Positions 1-7,022 of a DNA stretch of 11,394 bases are shown here, one piece after another (positions within the stretch are counted from its first letter, which is position 1; each line of letters opens with the position of its first letter). The stretch comes from Dehalococcoidia bacterium (GTDB lineage: Bacteria > Chloroflexota > Dehalococcoidia > GIF9 > UBA5620), in assembly GCA_016783225.1 (NCBI GenBank), contig JADHWZ010000052.1:1-11394 (forward strand), written 5' to 3'. The position numbers were made by a program, and so were the translations under genes. The notes beneath the pieces were generated by a model that saw only the letters and a list, made by a program, of their open reading frames with translations, was not told the origin of the DNA and made no database searches.

Positions 1-283
1 GGTCCGTCAACCGACAGGTTAAGGTCGCATGTTCACTGGGACGTGACTCTCGTCTGATAAAGCTACCGGGAATCTTGCCCACAGAATAGTGTCTTTCCTC
101 ATAATCCACTGTCAATTGGACGAAATCACGACCTTCGCGGGGTTCATCACTGATGCAAGCAGTAACCAAAACGATGGTATCACCGTAGCGAACAGTGACA
201 GCACCGTCAGCTTGTTCAGCCAACTTGCCCGTCTCAATAGTTAGCAATCTATCCCCGATTGTGCATTCGACAGACTGGAACAT
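1..283 (-). CDS. pnp: Polyribonucleotide nucleotidyltransferase (PNPase), N-terminal part, cut by window edge
   Basis: PNPase degrades RNA 3' to 5' by phosphorolysis and works in the cytoplasm in mRNA turnover. Only the first 94 residues are present; the rest lies beyond base 1. The translation starts [20 protein letters not shown] and carries the hallmarks of the first RNase PH domain: [20 protein letters not shown] at about residues 21-40, [21 protein letters not shown] at 53-73 and [12 protein letters not shown] at 77-88. The ATG at 283 is chosen because a clear Shine-Dalgarno site AAAGGAG (complement of 293-299) lies 9 bases upstream. The gene follows rpsO with a gap of only 19 bases, the classic rpsO-pnp operon arrangement, so the two are probably co-transcribed. 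The family call is very secure. Confidence 0.96.
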   Translation of the reverse strand, partial: MFQSVECTIGDRLLTIETGKLAEQADGAVTVRYGDTIVLVTACISDEPREGRDFVQLTVDYEERHYSVGKIPGSFIRRESRPSEHATLTCRLTD

Positions 284-302
284 CCTTGACAACTCCTTTA
301 GC

Positions 303-566
303 TTACTTCCGCAAGCCTAACCTACCGATGAGACTACGATAACGCTTGACGTCGCGCTCGCTAACATAAGCCAGTAAGCGTCTGCGCCGCCCTATTAGCT
401 TTAGAAGCCCACGACGGGAATGATGATCATGAGCATGCATCTTCAAATGTTCGGCCAGTTGGTTTATCCTCCCGGTAAGCAACGCCACCTGGACTTCGGG
501 CGAGCCAGTATCACCCTCGTGAATTCCAAAATCAGAAACGGTAGCTCCCTTCTTCTCTTTATCCAA
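303..566 (-). CDS. rpsO: 30S ribosomal protein S15
   Basis: S15 is a primary 16S rRNA binding protein of the small ribosomal subunit. The 87-residue product is close to the family's usual 89. It carries the diagnostic stretches [19 protein letters not shown] (about residues 16-34) and [19 protein letters not shown] (about 47-65). I place the start at a TTG codon (566-564) because AAGGAG (complement of 574-579) lies 7 bases upstream. The same frame stays open to a TTG at 599, but that version would add 11 residues foreign to S15 and has no ribosome binding site. The gene is first in the rpsO-pnp unit, with an extended -10 element about 35 bases upstream. The TTG start is the only oddity. Whether S15 autoregulates here cannot be read from the sequence. 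Confidence 0.96.
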   Translation of the reverse strand: MDKEKKGATVSDFGIHEGDTGSPEVQVALLTGRINQLAEHLKMHAHDHHSRRGLLKLIGRRRRLLAYVSERDVKRYRSLIGRLGLRK

Positions 567-600
567 ATCTACACTCCTTGTAATCCATCCATAAGCCAAG

Positions 601-609
601 ATTATAACA
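601..609 (-). promoter_or_regulatory. Extended -10 promoter element for rpsO-pnp
   Basis: On the minus strand this reads TGTTATAAT: a perfect TATAAT hexamer with the TGn extension. It lies 35 bases upstream of the TTG start and 22 bases upstream of the ribosome binding site. No good -35 hexamer is seen at 17 bp spacing, which fits an extended -10 promoter. The assignment is by motif only. Confidence 0.6.
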
Positions 610-658
610 CAGGTTCAAAATCATTGCACAGCCTCTTTAGCAATCAGCCCGCTTAGAG

Positions 659-664
659 TATAAT
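659..664 (+). promoter_or_regulatory. -10 element TATAAT just upstream of dnaX
   Basis: A perfect TATAAT hexamer ends 9 bases before the dnaX ATG. The best -35 at 17 bp spacing is TTTAGC (636-641), only a partial match. If used, transcription would start at about 670-672, giving a leader of 2-4 bases, so dnaX mRNA would be nearly leaderless. The purine-rich GAGG at 666-669 would then be mostly outside the transcript. A second, more distant promoter is possible. Confidence 0.5.
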
Positions 665-673
665 AGAGGCGGC

Positions 674-2260
674 ATGACCTCTCAGGTTTTCTACCGCAAA
701 TGGCGTCCCCAGACTTTGTCTGAAGTCGTAGGGCAAGACCACGTTACCCAGACACTGCGCCACGCCGTCGACAGTGAGCGAGTAGCCCACGGCTATCTTT
801 TCTGCGGTCCACGAGGCACTGGGAAGACCAGCACCGCACGCATCCTGGCAAAGGCAGTGAATTGCCTTAACCCCACGCAAGGAGAGCCGTGCAACAACTG
901 CGACGTGTGTCGGGCAATTAACGACGGCAGTGCTTTAGATATAGTAGAGATAGATGCCGCGAGCAATCGGGGCATTGATGAAATTCGTGCCCTGAGGCAA
1001 AAGGTCAACTATGCCCCAAATCTTGCTCGCTACAAAGTCTACATCATAGACGAAGTCCACATGATAACCAAGGAGGCTTCCAATGCATTTCTCAAGACTT
1101 TGGAAGAGCCACCTCCTCATGCCATCTTCATTCTGGCGACCACAGAACCACATAAAGTTCTGGCAACTATCTTGTCGCGGTGCCAGTATTTCGATTTTCA
1201 CCGGCTCTCCCAATCGGCAGTGATTTCTAAGCTCAGCCTGATCTGTGACAAGGAAGGCATCCACATCGAGCCTGAAGCCTTGAGGCTCATCGCCAAGGTC
1301 ACTACCGGCAGCCTCCGCGACGCTGAAAACCTAGTGGAACAGCTCGTCGCCTATTATGGGCATCAGATTGAGCTTCACCAGGTGCAGGCAATGCTGGGCA
1401 TCAGTGGTGACCTGCGGATCAGAGAGCTAGTTAAGCACATTATCCATAAGGACATCCCCGCCGGCATAAAGACCATTAGCGGCATCAGCAATGATGGACT
1501 TGACCTGCGCCAGTCTAACCGAGAACTAGTAGACTACCTCCGAGACTTGCTCTTGGTCAAATCGGGCTCCGAAGCGGCGGTGGATGTCACCAGCGACGAC
1601 CTGACTGAGATGAGAAGTCTGGCAGCTGATGCCAGCCTCGACTACTTGCTCACGGCTCTCAAGCTGTTTGGCGGGGTAGACCTTCGCCTGGACAATTATT
1701 CCCCGCTACCTCTGGAATTGGCCTTAGTAGAATGCATCTTGTCTGTGACCGGGGAGAACCAGCCGGCTCAACCGGTGCCAGCTGAGCCCTACGAGCTGAC
1801 CGAGGTAGCCAGCCTCACCGCCAAACCAACCAAGCCTCCTCCAGAGCCTCAGACTCCGGCGGCAGCCGAGATCACCAAAATCCCCGACACCAAATCCTCC
1901 GAGGATATCGACTACTTGCGCGGTCGATGGAAGGAATTCATCAATGCTATGCGCGGTGAAGGCTCCAGAGGTAACTTGGATGCCGTCTTGCGAAGCGCCT
2001 GTGAACCCCTGGCTGTTCAGGACGGCATCTTGACAGTAGGCTTCTATCACGAGTTTCACAAAGAGTACATCGAAGACCGCAAGTATAAGCATCTGGTAGA
2101 AAGGAAGCTGCACGAGGTCTTTGGGCAACCATACAAACTGGACTGCGTTATTATCGAACGCAGAAAAGGGACTGAAGCGGAAATACCTCTGGTGAAGGCT
2201 GCTCAAGAGATAATGGGAGCCAGGATTATTGACGACAACCCTGAAACGGAGGAGAAATGA
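674..2260 (+). CDS. dnaX: DNA polymerase III subunits gamma/tau (clamp loader ATPase)
   Basis: DnaX is the AAA+ motor of the clamp loader that places the sliding clamp on primed DNA at the replication fork. The 528-residue protein begins with the typical VFYRKWRPQTLSEVVGQDHV. It has Walker A GPRGTGKT (45-52), the zinc-binding cysteines C64, C73, C76 and C79, Walker B VYIIDEVH (122-129), the sensor 1 region ATTE (155-158), the arginine-finger motif SRC (168-170) and sensor 2 GSLRDAE (212-218). A collar-like helical domain extends to about residue 360. A proline-rich linker follows (about 363-405), then a C-terminal domain (410-528), so this is the long tau-like form. I saw no slippery run of the E. 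coli type placed to make a short gamma form. Its stop overlaps the ybaB start (ATGA), so the genes are probably translationally coupled. Confidence 0.97.
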   Translation: MTSQVFYRKWRPQTLSEVVGQDHVTQTLRHAVDSERVAHGYLFCGPRGTGKTSTARILAKAVNCLNPTQGEPCNNCDVCRAINDGSALDIVEIDAASNRGIDEIRALRQKVNYAPNLARYKVYIIDEVHMITKEASNAFLKTLEEPPPHAIFILATTEPHKVLATILSRCQYFDFHRLSQSAVISKLSLICDKEGIHIEPEALRLIAKVTTGSLRDAENLVEQLVAYYGHQIELHQVQAMLGISGDLRIRELVKHIIHKDIPAGIKTISGISNDGLDLRQSNRELVDYLRDLLLVKSGSEAAVDVTSDDLTEMRSLAADASLDYLLTALKLFGGVDLRLDNYSPLPLELALVECILSVTGENQPAQPVPAEPYELTEVASLTAKPTKPPPEPQTPAAAEITKIPDTKSSEDIDYLRGRWKEFINAMRGEGSRGNLDAVLRSACEPLAVQDGILTVGFYHEFHKEYIEDRKYKHLVERKLHEVFGQPYKLDCVIIERRKGTEAEIPLVKAAQEIMGARIIDDNPETEEK

Positions 2261-2562
2261 ATAAGAATGTGTTTCGCCAGGCGCAACAACTGCAGACCAA
2301 ACTAGCCAGGGCCCAAGAAGAGCTAGGCGAGATGACCGCTGAGGTAAGCTCCGGTGGCGGAGCAATCAAGATAGTGGTTGACGGCCAGCAAAAGATACGC
2401 TCGGTGACTATATCTCCAGAGGTAATCAATGCTGAAGACGCCGAGCTTCTGGAGGACTTGGTCACAGCAGCAGTGAACGAAGCCATCCAGAAGTCGCAGG
2501 AACTTGCTGCCAGCCACTTGAGCAGCTTGACCGGTGGGCTCAAAATCCCAGGACTGTTTTGA
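2257..2562 (+). CDS. ybaB: YbaB/EbfC family nucleoid-associated protein
   Basis: YbaB/EbfC proteins are small dimeric DNA-binding proteins associated with the nucleoid, very often encoded between dnaX and recR as here. The 101-residue product has an N-terminal helix rich in Q, A, L and E (about 5-30), then the conserved core GGGAIKIVVDGQQKIRSVTI (33-52). The helical segment EDAELLEDLVTAAVNEAI (60-77) and a Gly-rich tail ending in PGLF follow, all typical of the family in both order and length. The ATG overlaps the dnaX stop by 4 bases, and GGAGGAG (2248-2254) provides the ribosome binding site inside the end of dnaX. The family is secure. Its exact role is less well defined; location next to recR suggests a link to replication or repair. 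Confidence 0.95.
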   Translation: MNKNVFRQAQQLQTKLARAQEELGEMTAEVSSGGGAIKIVVDGQQKIRSVTISPEVINAEDAELLEDLVTAAVNEAIQKSQELAASHLSSLTGGLKIPGLF

Positions 2563-2615
2563 CAACAGGAGCTTTACATTACTAGCTTTTGCATTTTCAC
2601 CAGGAGGCTGAATTC

Positions 2616-3227
2616 TTGAGTACCGACTTCATGCCTGCCGCCGAGCCAATCGCCAGATTAATTGAACAGTTCAATAGGTTGCCTGGCATTGGCCCGAAGA
2701 GCGCACAACGGCTAACCTACCATTTGCTGCGAGCACCCGAAGAGGAAGCTGAGGGCCTGGCTGAAGCCATCAAAGCGGTAAGGGAAAAACTGAGCTTGTG
2801 TTCCATGTGTCTCAATATTACCGATTCCAACCCCTGCCCTATCTGCCGTGATACGGAGCGCGACCATACCACAATCTGTGTCGTCGAAGAGCCCATCGAC
2901 ATACTTGCTCTGGAGCGCACAAGAAAGTTCAAGGGCCTCTACCATGTGCTCCACGGCGTCATTGCCCCGGCCGATGGGGTAGGGCCCGATGAACTGAAAA
3001 TCAAAGAGCTTCTGTCTCGCCTCGACGGCAGTTCGGTGAGCGAGGTGATACTGGCAACCAATCCTAACCTGGAAGGAGAAGCCACCACCATGTATATTCA
3101 ACGTCTGCTCGCCCCTCTGGGTATTCGAGTCACCCGGCTGGCCCGTGGTTTGCCGTATGGTGGTGACTTGGAATACGCTGATGATGTCACCCTCAGCCGT
3201 GCCTTAGAGGGACGACAGGAAATCTGA
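2616..3227 (+). CDS. recR: Recombination mediator protein RecR
   Basis: RecR acts with RecO (and RecF) to load RecA on single-stranded DNA covered by SSB at gaps. The 203-residue product (family about 200) has the helix-hairpin-helix RLPGIGPKSAQRL (21-33), a C4 zinc finger with C62, C65, C74 and C77, and a Toprim domain from about 86 (TICVVEEP) through NLEGEATTMYI (151-161). It ends with the conserved LARGLPYGGDLEYADDVTL region (175-193). I chose the TTG at 2616 because AGGAGG (2602-2607) lies 8 bases upstream. An in-frame TTG at 2589 lies upstream of this site, and the ATG at 2631 is 23 bases past it. It follows ybaB after 53 bases and precedes recO by 4 bases. Confidence 0.96.
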   Translation: MSTDFMPAAEPIARLIEQFNRLPGIGPKSAQRLTYHLLRAPEEEAEGLAEAIKAVREKLSLCSMCLNITDSNPCPICRDTERDHTTICVVEEPIDILALERTRKFKGLYHVLHGVIAPADGVGPDELKIKELLSRLDGSSVSEVILATNPNLEGEATTMYIQRLLAPLGIRVTRLARGLPYGGDLEYADDVTLSRALEGRQEI

Positions 3228-3231
3228 CTTC

Positions 3232-4032
3232 GTGCGGCCCATGACACCGCCTCGGGTTTACCAAACAGAAGCCATTATTATCAAGCGTACCAAGCTGGGT
3301 GAAGCCGACAGAATCCTGACCCTCTATACGCCTGACCTTGGCAAAATAAAAGCCGTAGCCAAAGGAACACGCCGTCCCAAAAGCAAGCTGGGCGGTCATG
3401 TTGAGCTTCTTACTCACAGCCTGCTGATGCTGGCTCGAGGCCGCAACCTTGACATCATCACTCAAGCCCAGGCTATTGACAGCTTCTTGCCCTTAAAGGA
3501 TGACCTAGAGCGTACTTCTTATGGTCTTTACATCTCAGAACTCGTTGACTCCTTCACTGCTGAAAACATTGAAAACCGTCGCCTTTTCAGCCTATTCCTC
3601 GATACCCTGCACCAGTTGTCTCAGACTAGAGATGGTGAGCCCGTCCTGCGCTATTTTGAACTTCACGTCCTTGACCATCTCGGATACCGCCCTCGACTGC
3701 AGCAGTGCGCCAGTTGTGGTTCACCTCTCCAGCCAATTGCCAATTTCTTCAGCTCCAGTCAGGGCGGTGCCCTTTGTCACGACTGTGGCTACCAGGAGCC
3801 GATAGCTCGCCCACTGTCTCTGACCGCCCTAAAAGTCCTGCGCTTGTGGCAGAACTGCGACTACGCCACTGCCAGCCGAGTAAGAATCAATCCACACTTA
3901 TCCTCAGAGTTGGAGCAGGTACTGCGGGAATACATCAAGTATCTCCTGGAGAGACAGCTCAAATCAACGGCATGGCTGGATGAGCTAAAACAGGAAACCC
4001 CAAAGCGGCAAATACTAGCCACCGAACCTTAA
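3232..4032 (+). CDS. recO: DNA repair protein RecO
   Basis: RecO binds single-stranded DNA and SSB, and with RecR helps load RecA in gap repair. The 266-residue product has the N-terminal OB-fold with the family pattern YQTEAIIIKRTKLGEADRIL (10-29) and KIKAVAKGTRRPKSKLGGHVE (38-58). A helical domain follows, with a C4 zinc site C159, C162, C182 and C185. I chose GTG at 3232: a weak AGGA (3217-3220) lies 11 bases upstream, while the ATG at 3241 would be 20 bases away. Only the first three residues differ between these choices. It starts 4 bases after the recR stop, so RecR and RecO, which form a complex, are made from the same message. No clear terminator hairpin follows. Confidence 0.95.
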   Translation: MRPMTPPRVYQTEAIIIKRTKLGEADRILTLYTPDLGKIKAVAKGTRRPKSKLGGHVELLTHSLLMLARGRNLDIITQAQAIDSFLPLKDDLERTSYGLYISELVDSFTAENIENRRLFSLFLDTLHQLSQTRDGEPVLRYFELHVLDHLGYRPRLQQCASCGSPLQPIANFFSSSQGGALCHDCGYQEPIARPLSLTALKVLRLWQNCDYATASRVRINPHLSSELEQVLREYIKYLLERQLKSTAWLDELKQETPKRQILATEP

Positions 4033-4068
4033 ACAGTCGGGGAATCCTAAACTCTATGCACAAGATCC

Positions 4069-4122
4069 TAAACAATATGTACGCAAGTTCTGCTTGCCTA
4101 AGGGGACACCGAATTGTGGTTG
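4069..4122. repeat. Direct repeat copy 1, left of the M28 peptidase gene
   Basis: This 54-base segment begins TAAACAATATGTACG and ends GAATTGTGGTTG. By eye it matches 6421-6474 at 46 of 54 positions without gaps, in the same orientation. It lies 37 bases after recO, while copy 2 lies 12 bases after the peptidase gene. It could be a dispersed intergenic repeat of this genome, or the trace of a duplication bracketing the peptidase gene. Confidence 0.75.
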
Positions 4123-4258
4123 ACCCTCACCCAACCTCTCTCGTCAAGGGATAGGGAAAAGATACTGTAAGTGCACATCTGAAGGCCCGTCTGGAGGGAA
4201 CGAACCAAGATGACAAGGTCGGTGGAAAGATTTACAATGGGTTTTGGTATATGACCAA

Positions 4259-4298
4259 CTCCTGGGGATTTTAGCCTCTGCCTTTGCTATCCCAGGGG
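4259..4298 (+). promoter_or_regulatory. Stem-loop just upstream of the M28 peptidase ribosome binding site
   Basis: Arms 4259-4269 and 4289-4298 pair with one bulged G and one G-U pair (core CCTGGG/CCCAGG, then AT/AT), closing a loop of about 19 bases. The structure ends 22 bases before the SD of the next gene. It may shape mRNA stability or translation. The rest of 4123-4330 shows no recognisable gene. There is no independent support for a regulatory role. Confidence 0.3.
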
Positions 4299-4330
4299 GA
4301 CCCCTACTTCGGAGTCAAAAGGAGGAACAA

Positions 4331-6409
4331 ATGTTGTCCAAATCATTAAGGCCGCTGCTAACCCAGTTTGTGGTGTTCCTGTCATTTTCCCTGTTTTTCT
4401 CCTTCTTGCCTGTTTTAGTGGCTGTACTGGGAGACAGGTCCAGTTACGCGCTGGCTCTTTTCGACATATGGTACGGCCTGCTGCCACCCGTAGCGTTGCT
4501 GCTCCTAGCCTACCTCCTTTACCGCAGGGAGGCCAACTGGGTGATTTTCCTGGGCAGAGCGTGGATAGGCGTGGGTACCTGGTTTTTGCTGCAACTGGTC
4601 CTCGAGTCGCTGACTACGGTCTCCCCCTTGCTGGCGCTTCTGGCTTTGCCAGCGAAGTTTGCCGGTGGACTTGTGGCAAGGCACCCCGTGGGCTATGTTG
4701 TTTTCTTCTCTGGCTGGGGACTGGTGGCTGGTATCATAGTCTTTCTCCTTGGCGGCTTGGCGCTGTACATTGTCGGCAACCGGCTCAAGGATAAGATTCC
4801 CTGGCAGCTTGCCGCCAGCAACAATGCCAGGCCTGTCTTTACAGTCTCGTCAGTCCTGCTGGTGGTTTGCCTGGTCTTCTTGCCGCTGTTGGTTTGTGGC
4901 ATTTCCAGACCTGCAACAGATAATTTCGCTGAAGGTGTAGCCGTACCCACTGAAGACAAGATATATGGCTACATCGAGGATGTCTACAGCTTTGGCCCCC
5001 GCCGACCTGGTTCCGCAGCATACCTCGATGCGGCTGCCCATCTGGCAGCGAAGCTGAAGCAGTTCGGCCTGGATGTCAATGTGGAGAAGACGAGCTTTGA
5101 TTACTGGGAAGAGAAACAGTGGAAGCTGGTCCTGGAACCCAGTGGAGAAAAGCCAAAGGAAGTGGAGTGTTTCTTCTGGCCCTACAGCGGCCAGACGCCC
5201 TCGCAAGGGATCACCTCCCAGCTTGTCTATGTAGGCCGCGGGTCGGAGGAGGAATTGGCGGCCGCTGATGTGAAGGGCAAGGTAGTCCTCGCATCTCTAC
5301 CACCCATGTACATCGGCTGGAACGAACTAAAGCTGTTCTCCTTCATGGCTTACGACCCCGACAATACCGCTGCCGACAACAATCAGCCTTACCCCATCGG
5401 CTGGCTTCTCCATCTTGACGATGTTTACCACAACATTGAACAGGCGGGCGCTGCCGCTGCCGTGTATATCCTTGAAGACTACCCCGATATGGGGCCTCTG
5501 ACTTATTACGCACCTTACGACGGGCAAATCCGAACGGTGCCCAGCCTGTACATCCGTGAAGAGAATGGAAATATAATCATTGAAAGACTACAAGAAGGGC
5601 CCCTGGAAGTGAACCTAACCTTGGAAGCAACTGCCACCAAGGGGGGAGGAGAGGCAGTCAACATTTATGCCATCCTTCCAGGCAAGAGTGACAGCAACTT
5701 TGTGATTTCCTCCCATTTCGATTCGCCTTGGGCCGGCGGGGTACAAGACAGTTCAGGAGTTGGCATGGTTCTGGCTCTGGCCGATTATTACTCCCGCGTT
5801 CCACCGGAGGAGCGCGAACGGACGCTAGTCTTCCTGCTGACCGGTTCTCATTTTGTCGGCGAAGTGTCCAATCACGATTTCATCGAACGGCACAGGGCAG
5901 GAATTCTGGCAGACAGCCTTTTCCTTATTGCTATGGAGCACATCGCTGACAACTGGCCTTATACTGATTACGTGGAGCCCCGGGGCGTATTCTTCAAAGA
6001 GAACCCCGTGGCCATCACCCTTTATGCCGGGCTGCTCCCTCACTACAGCCTGTACCGTACCCTCCTGTTCCCTACAGTTACCCCGCTCGGGGTCCCCACC
6101 GACGCTGGACCCTTTAGCCGGGCCGGTTTCCCCGTGGCCAGCTTAATCAGCGGCCCCGTTTACCTTTTTGACGCCGCTGATACACTGGAACGAGTGGCCC
6201 GCGACCAGCTAGTACCCCTGACAAAGTTGTATATCGATTTCATTGAAAACCTGAATAGATACCCCGATTTCGTGCTGCGCTTCAATGTCAATACGCTGGC
6301 CATACTACTCACCGCCTTGCTGTTCAGCCCCCTGGTCACCATTGGCTTTGCCTCCTGCCGGAGAAGACAAAAGGACGAGGCGAACCACGCATCAAATTCC
6401 AAATCCTGA
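4331..6409 (+). CDS. Membrane-anchored M28-like (aminopeptidase-type) protein with divergent active site
   Basis: The 692-residue product has about five hydrophobic segments in its first 192 residues (about 11-34, 43-64, 71-92, 121-148, 168-191). A long extracytoplasmic part follows: a PA-like insert (about 296-435, with VKGKVVLAS and AGAAAAVYIL), then an M28-like peptidase domain (about 440-645) and a last membrane helix (about 654-676). In the M28 domain the first metal ligands H462 and D464 (SHFDS) and the bridging D473 (DSSG) are kept. Where the family has the Glu-Glu pair I read TGSH (S506, H507). The next ligand position is E536 in AMEHI, and the usual final His before the DT motif is replaced (YLFDAADT). 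I chose the ATG at 4331 for its AAGGAGG, 5 bases upstream; an upstream TTG at 4244 lacks a site. The fold is well supported. Peptidase activity is uncertain. Confidence 0.85.
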   Translation: MLSKSLRPLLTQFVVFLSFSLFFSFLPVLVAVLGDRSSYALALFDIWYGLLPPVALLLLAYLLYRREANWVIFLGRAWIGVGTWFLLQLVLESLTTVSPLLALLALPAKFAGGLVARHPVGYVVFFSGWGLVAGIIVFLLGGLALYIVGNRLKDKIPWQLAASNNARPVFTVSSVLLVVCLVFLPLLVCGISRPATDNFAEGVAVPTEDKIYGYIEDVYSFGPRRPGSAAYLDAAAHLAAKLKQFGLDVNVEKTSFDYWEEKQWKLVLEPSGEKPKEVECFFWPYSGQTPSQGITSQLVYVGRGSEEELAAADVKGKVVLASLPPMYIGWNELKLFSFMAYDPDNTAADNNQPYPIGWLLHLDDVYHNIEQAGAAAAVYILEDYPDMGPLTYYAPYDGQIRTVPSLYIREENGNIIIERLQEGPLEVNLTLEATATKGGGEAVNIYAILPGKSDSNFVISSHFDSPWAGGVQDSSGVGMVLALADYYSRVPPEERERTLVFLLTGSHFVGEVSNHDFIERHRAGILADSLFLIAMEHIADNWPYTDYVEPRGVFFKENPVAITLYAGLLPHYSLYRTLLFPTVTPLGVPTDAGPFSRAGFPVASLISGPVYLFDAADTLERVARDQLVPLTKLYIDFIENLNRYPDFVLRFNVNTLAILLTALLFSPLVTIGFASCRRRQKDEANHASNSKS

Positions 6410-6420
6410 GCACCGAATTC

Positions 6421-6474
6421 TAAACAATATGTACGTAAGCTCTGGTTGCGTAGGGGGGCGCAGAATTGTGGTTG
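6421..6474. repeat. Direct repeat copy 2, right of the M28 peptidase gene
   Basis: This segment matches 4069-4122 in the same orientation, with 8 mismatches over 54 bases and no gaps. It begins 12 bases after the peptidase stop codon. Its right end runs into a 20-base tandem repeat. Confidence 0.75.
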
Positions 6475-6506
6475 TCAGATCCCGTTTGTGGTTGTCAGGT
6501 CCCTGA
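6467..6506. repeat. Two 20-base tandem units (TGTGGTTGTCAG core)
   Basis: Units 6467-6486 and 6487-6506 match at 16 of 20 positions. The end of the second unit, TTGTCAGGTCCCTGA, recurs exactly at 9771-9785 in the repeat-rich stretch upstream of the sigma factor, so the element is dispersed. Confidence 0.7.
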
Positions 6507-6561
6507 AATGCCAGCACCTATCTTCGGCAAGTTCGAAGTCGTTCAATCACAGAGGTCTTAG

Positions 6562-6580
6562 GTGAGGCAACCTGCCTCAC
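6562..6580 (-). terminator. Hairpin downstream of the FmdB-family gene
   Basis: GTGAGGCA and TGCCTCAC form a perfect 8-bp stem around a 3-base loop, starting 11 bases beyond the stop of the minus-strand gene. There is no clear U-run on either strand, so it is at best a weak terminator or an RNA-end stabiliser. It may also serve the converging peptidase transcript. Confidence 0.4.
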
Positions 6581-6591
6581 GAGGACAAGGC

Positions 6592-6774
6592 TCAGCTAGA
6601 CCCGCTTGGAGCACAAGCGCCGCCCGATGAACCGGTGGCGAATGCGGAAAAAACCCTCCGCGGGTGCTTGGCTCCACACTTCGGACACCCTATCTCGATG
6701 TCACTGTCGGCCATTCCCCGACGAAGCTCAAACTTCTCGCCACAGCTTTCGCATTCGTATTCATAGATTGGCAT
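6592..6774 (-). CDS. FmdB-family zinc ribbon protein
   Basis: The 60-residue protein begins MPIYEYECESCGEKFELRR and has two CxxC pairs, C8/C11 and C30/C33, the zinc ribbon that defines the FmdB regulatory protein family. The tail is Gly/Ser-rich with one extra Cys (C54), a pattern common in short bacterial members. The family takes its name from a protein in a formamidase gene cluster, but its real role in most bacteria is unknown, so no function is claimed. The start ATG fits the strongly conserved MPIYEY opening. The ribosome binding site is weak (GGTGAT-like). A plausible promoter lies about 82 bases upstream at 6856-6885. It stands alone, converging with the peptidase gene. Confidence 0.9.
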   Translation of the reverse strand: MPIYEYECESCGEKFELRRGMADSDIEIGCPKCGAKHPRRVFSAFATGSSGGACAPSGSS

Positions 6775-6855
6775 AGATCATCACCACGGCGTTTGGGGTA
6801 TCGCCATGTTCAACCCCCGCCATCCTGTCACGATCAAACGTGACCACTCATTTCC

Positions 6856-6885
6856 ATTATACATCATATATCCTGGGCGGGTCAT
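6856..6885 (-). promoter_or_regulatory. Sigma-70-type promoter for the FmdB-family gene
   Basis: On the minus strand TATAAT (complement of 6856-6861) is preceded, at 18 bp, by ATGACC (complement of 6880-6885), a four-of-six match to TTGACA. Transcription would start about 75 bases before the gene. The assignment is by motif only. Confidence 0.5.
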
Positions 6886-6980
6886 ATTCGCCGCGATAGC
6901 GTCTCGTATTGACTCGTGCTTTTCTTTGCAGCTGAGCCTCCTTCTATAAAGAGCCTCGCGGGGGTTCGCGGCTGTCCTGG

Positions 6981-6996
6981 CCGGTCTCGAGGCCGG
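6981..6996. other. Near-perfect 16-base palindrome centred on CTCGAG
   Basis: The bases CCGG-T-CTCGAG-G-CCGG are a dyad with one mismatched pair, within a GC-rich patch (6950-7000) that stands out from the AT-richer sequence on either side. It lies 27 bases beyond the end of the MarR-like remnant. It may be a transcript-end hairpin or a protein binding site. Nothing else is seen in 6886-7022. Confidence 0.3.
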
Positions 6997-7022
6997 TTAG
7001 ATTGCGGGTTCTTAAACAGCGA

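Noticed and set aside
420..656. 78-residue plus-strand open frame
   Set aside because: It is the shadow of rpsO on the opposite strand and has no ribosome binding site or protein-like composition.
674..2260. Programmed frameshift in dnaX to make a short gamma subunit
   Set aside because: No A AAA AAG-type slippery run with a following stem-loop is present near the end of the ATPase part; the only A/G-rich run (near 2161) lies too far downstream.
4244..4330. Longer N-terminus of the M28-like protein from TTG 4244
   Set aside because: It would encode 29 residues through the leader hairpin and the Shine-Dalgarno site, with no ribosome binding site of its own; the ATG at 4331 has AAGGAGG at the right distance.
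4033..6474. Insertion sequence around the peptidase gene
   Set aside because: The flanking repeats are direct, 54 bases and diverged, with no transposase and no terminal inverted repeats.
6950..7016. tRNA-like GC-rich stretch with GGTTCG-like words
   Set aside because: No acceptor stem pairing, anticodon arm or proper T-loop can be built; it is better described as palindromic GC-rich sequence.
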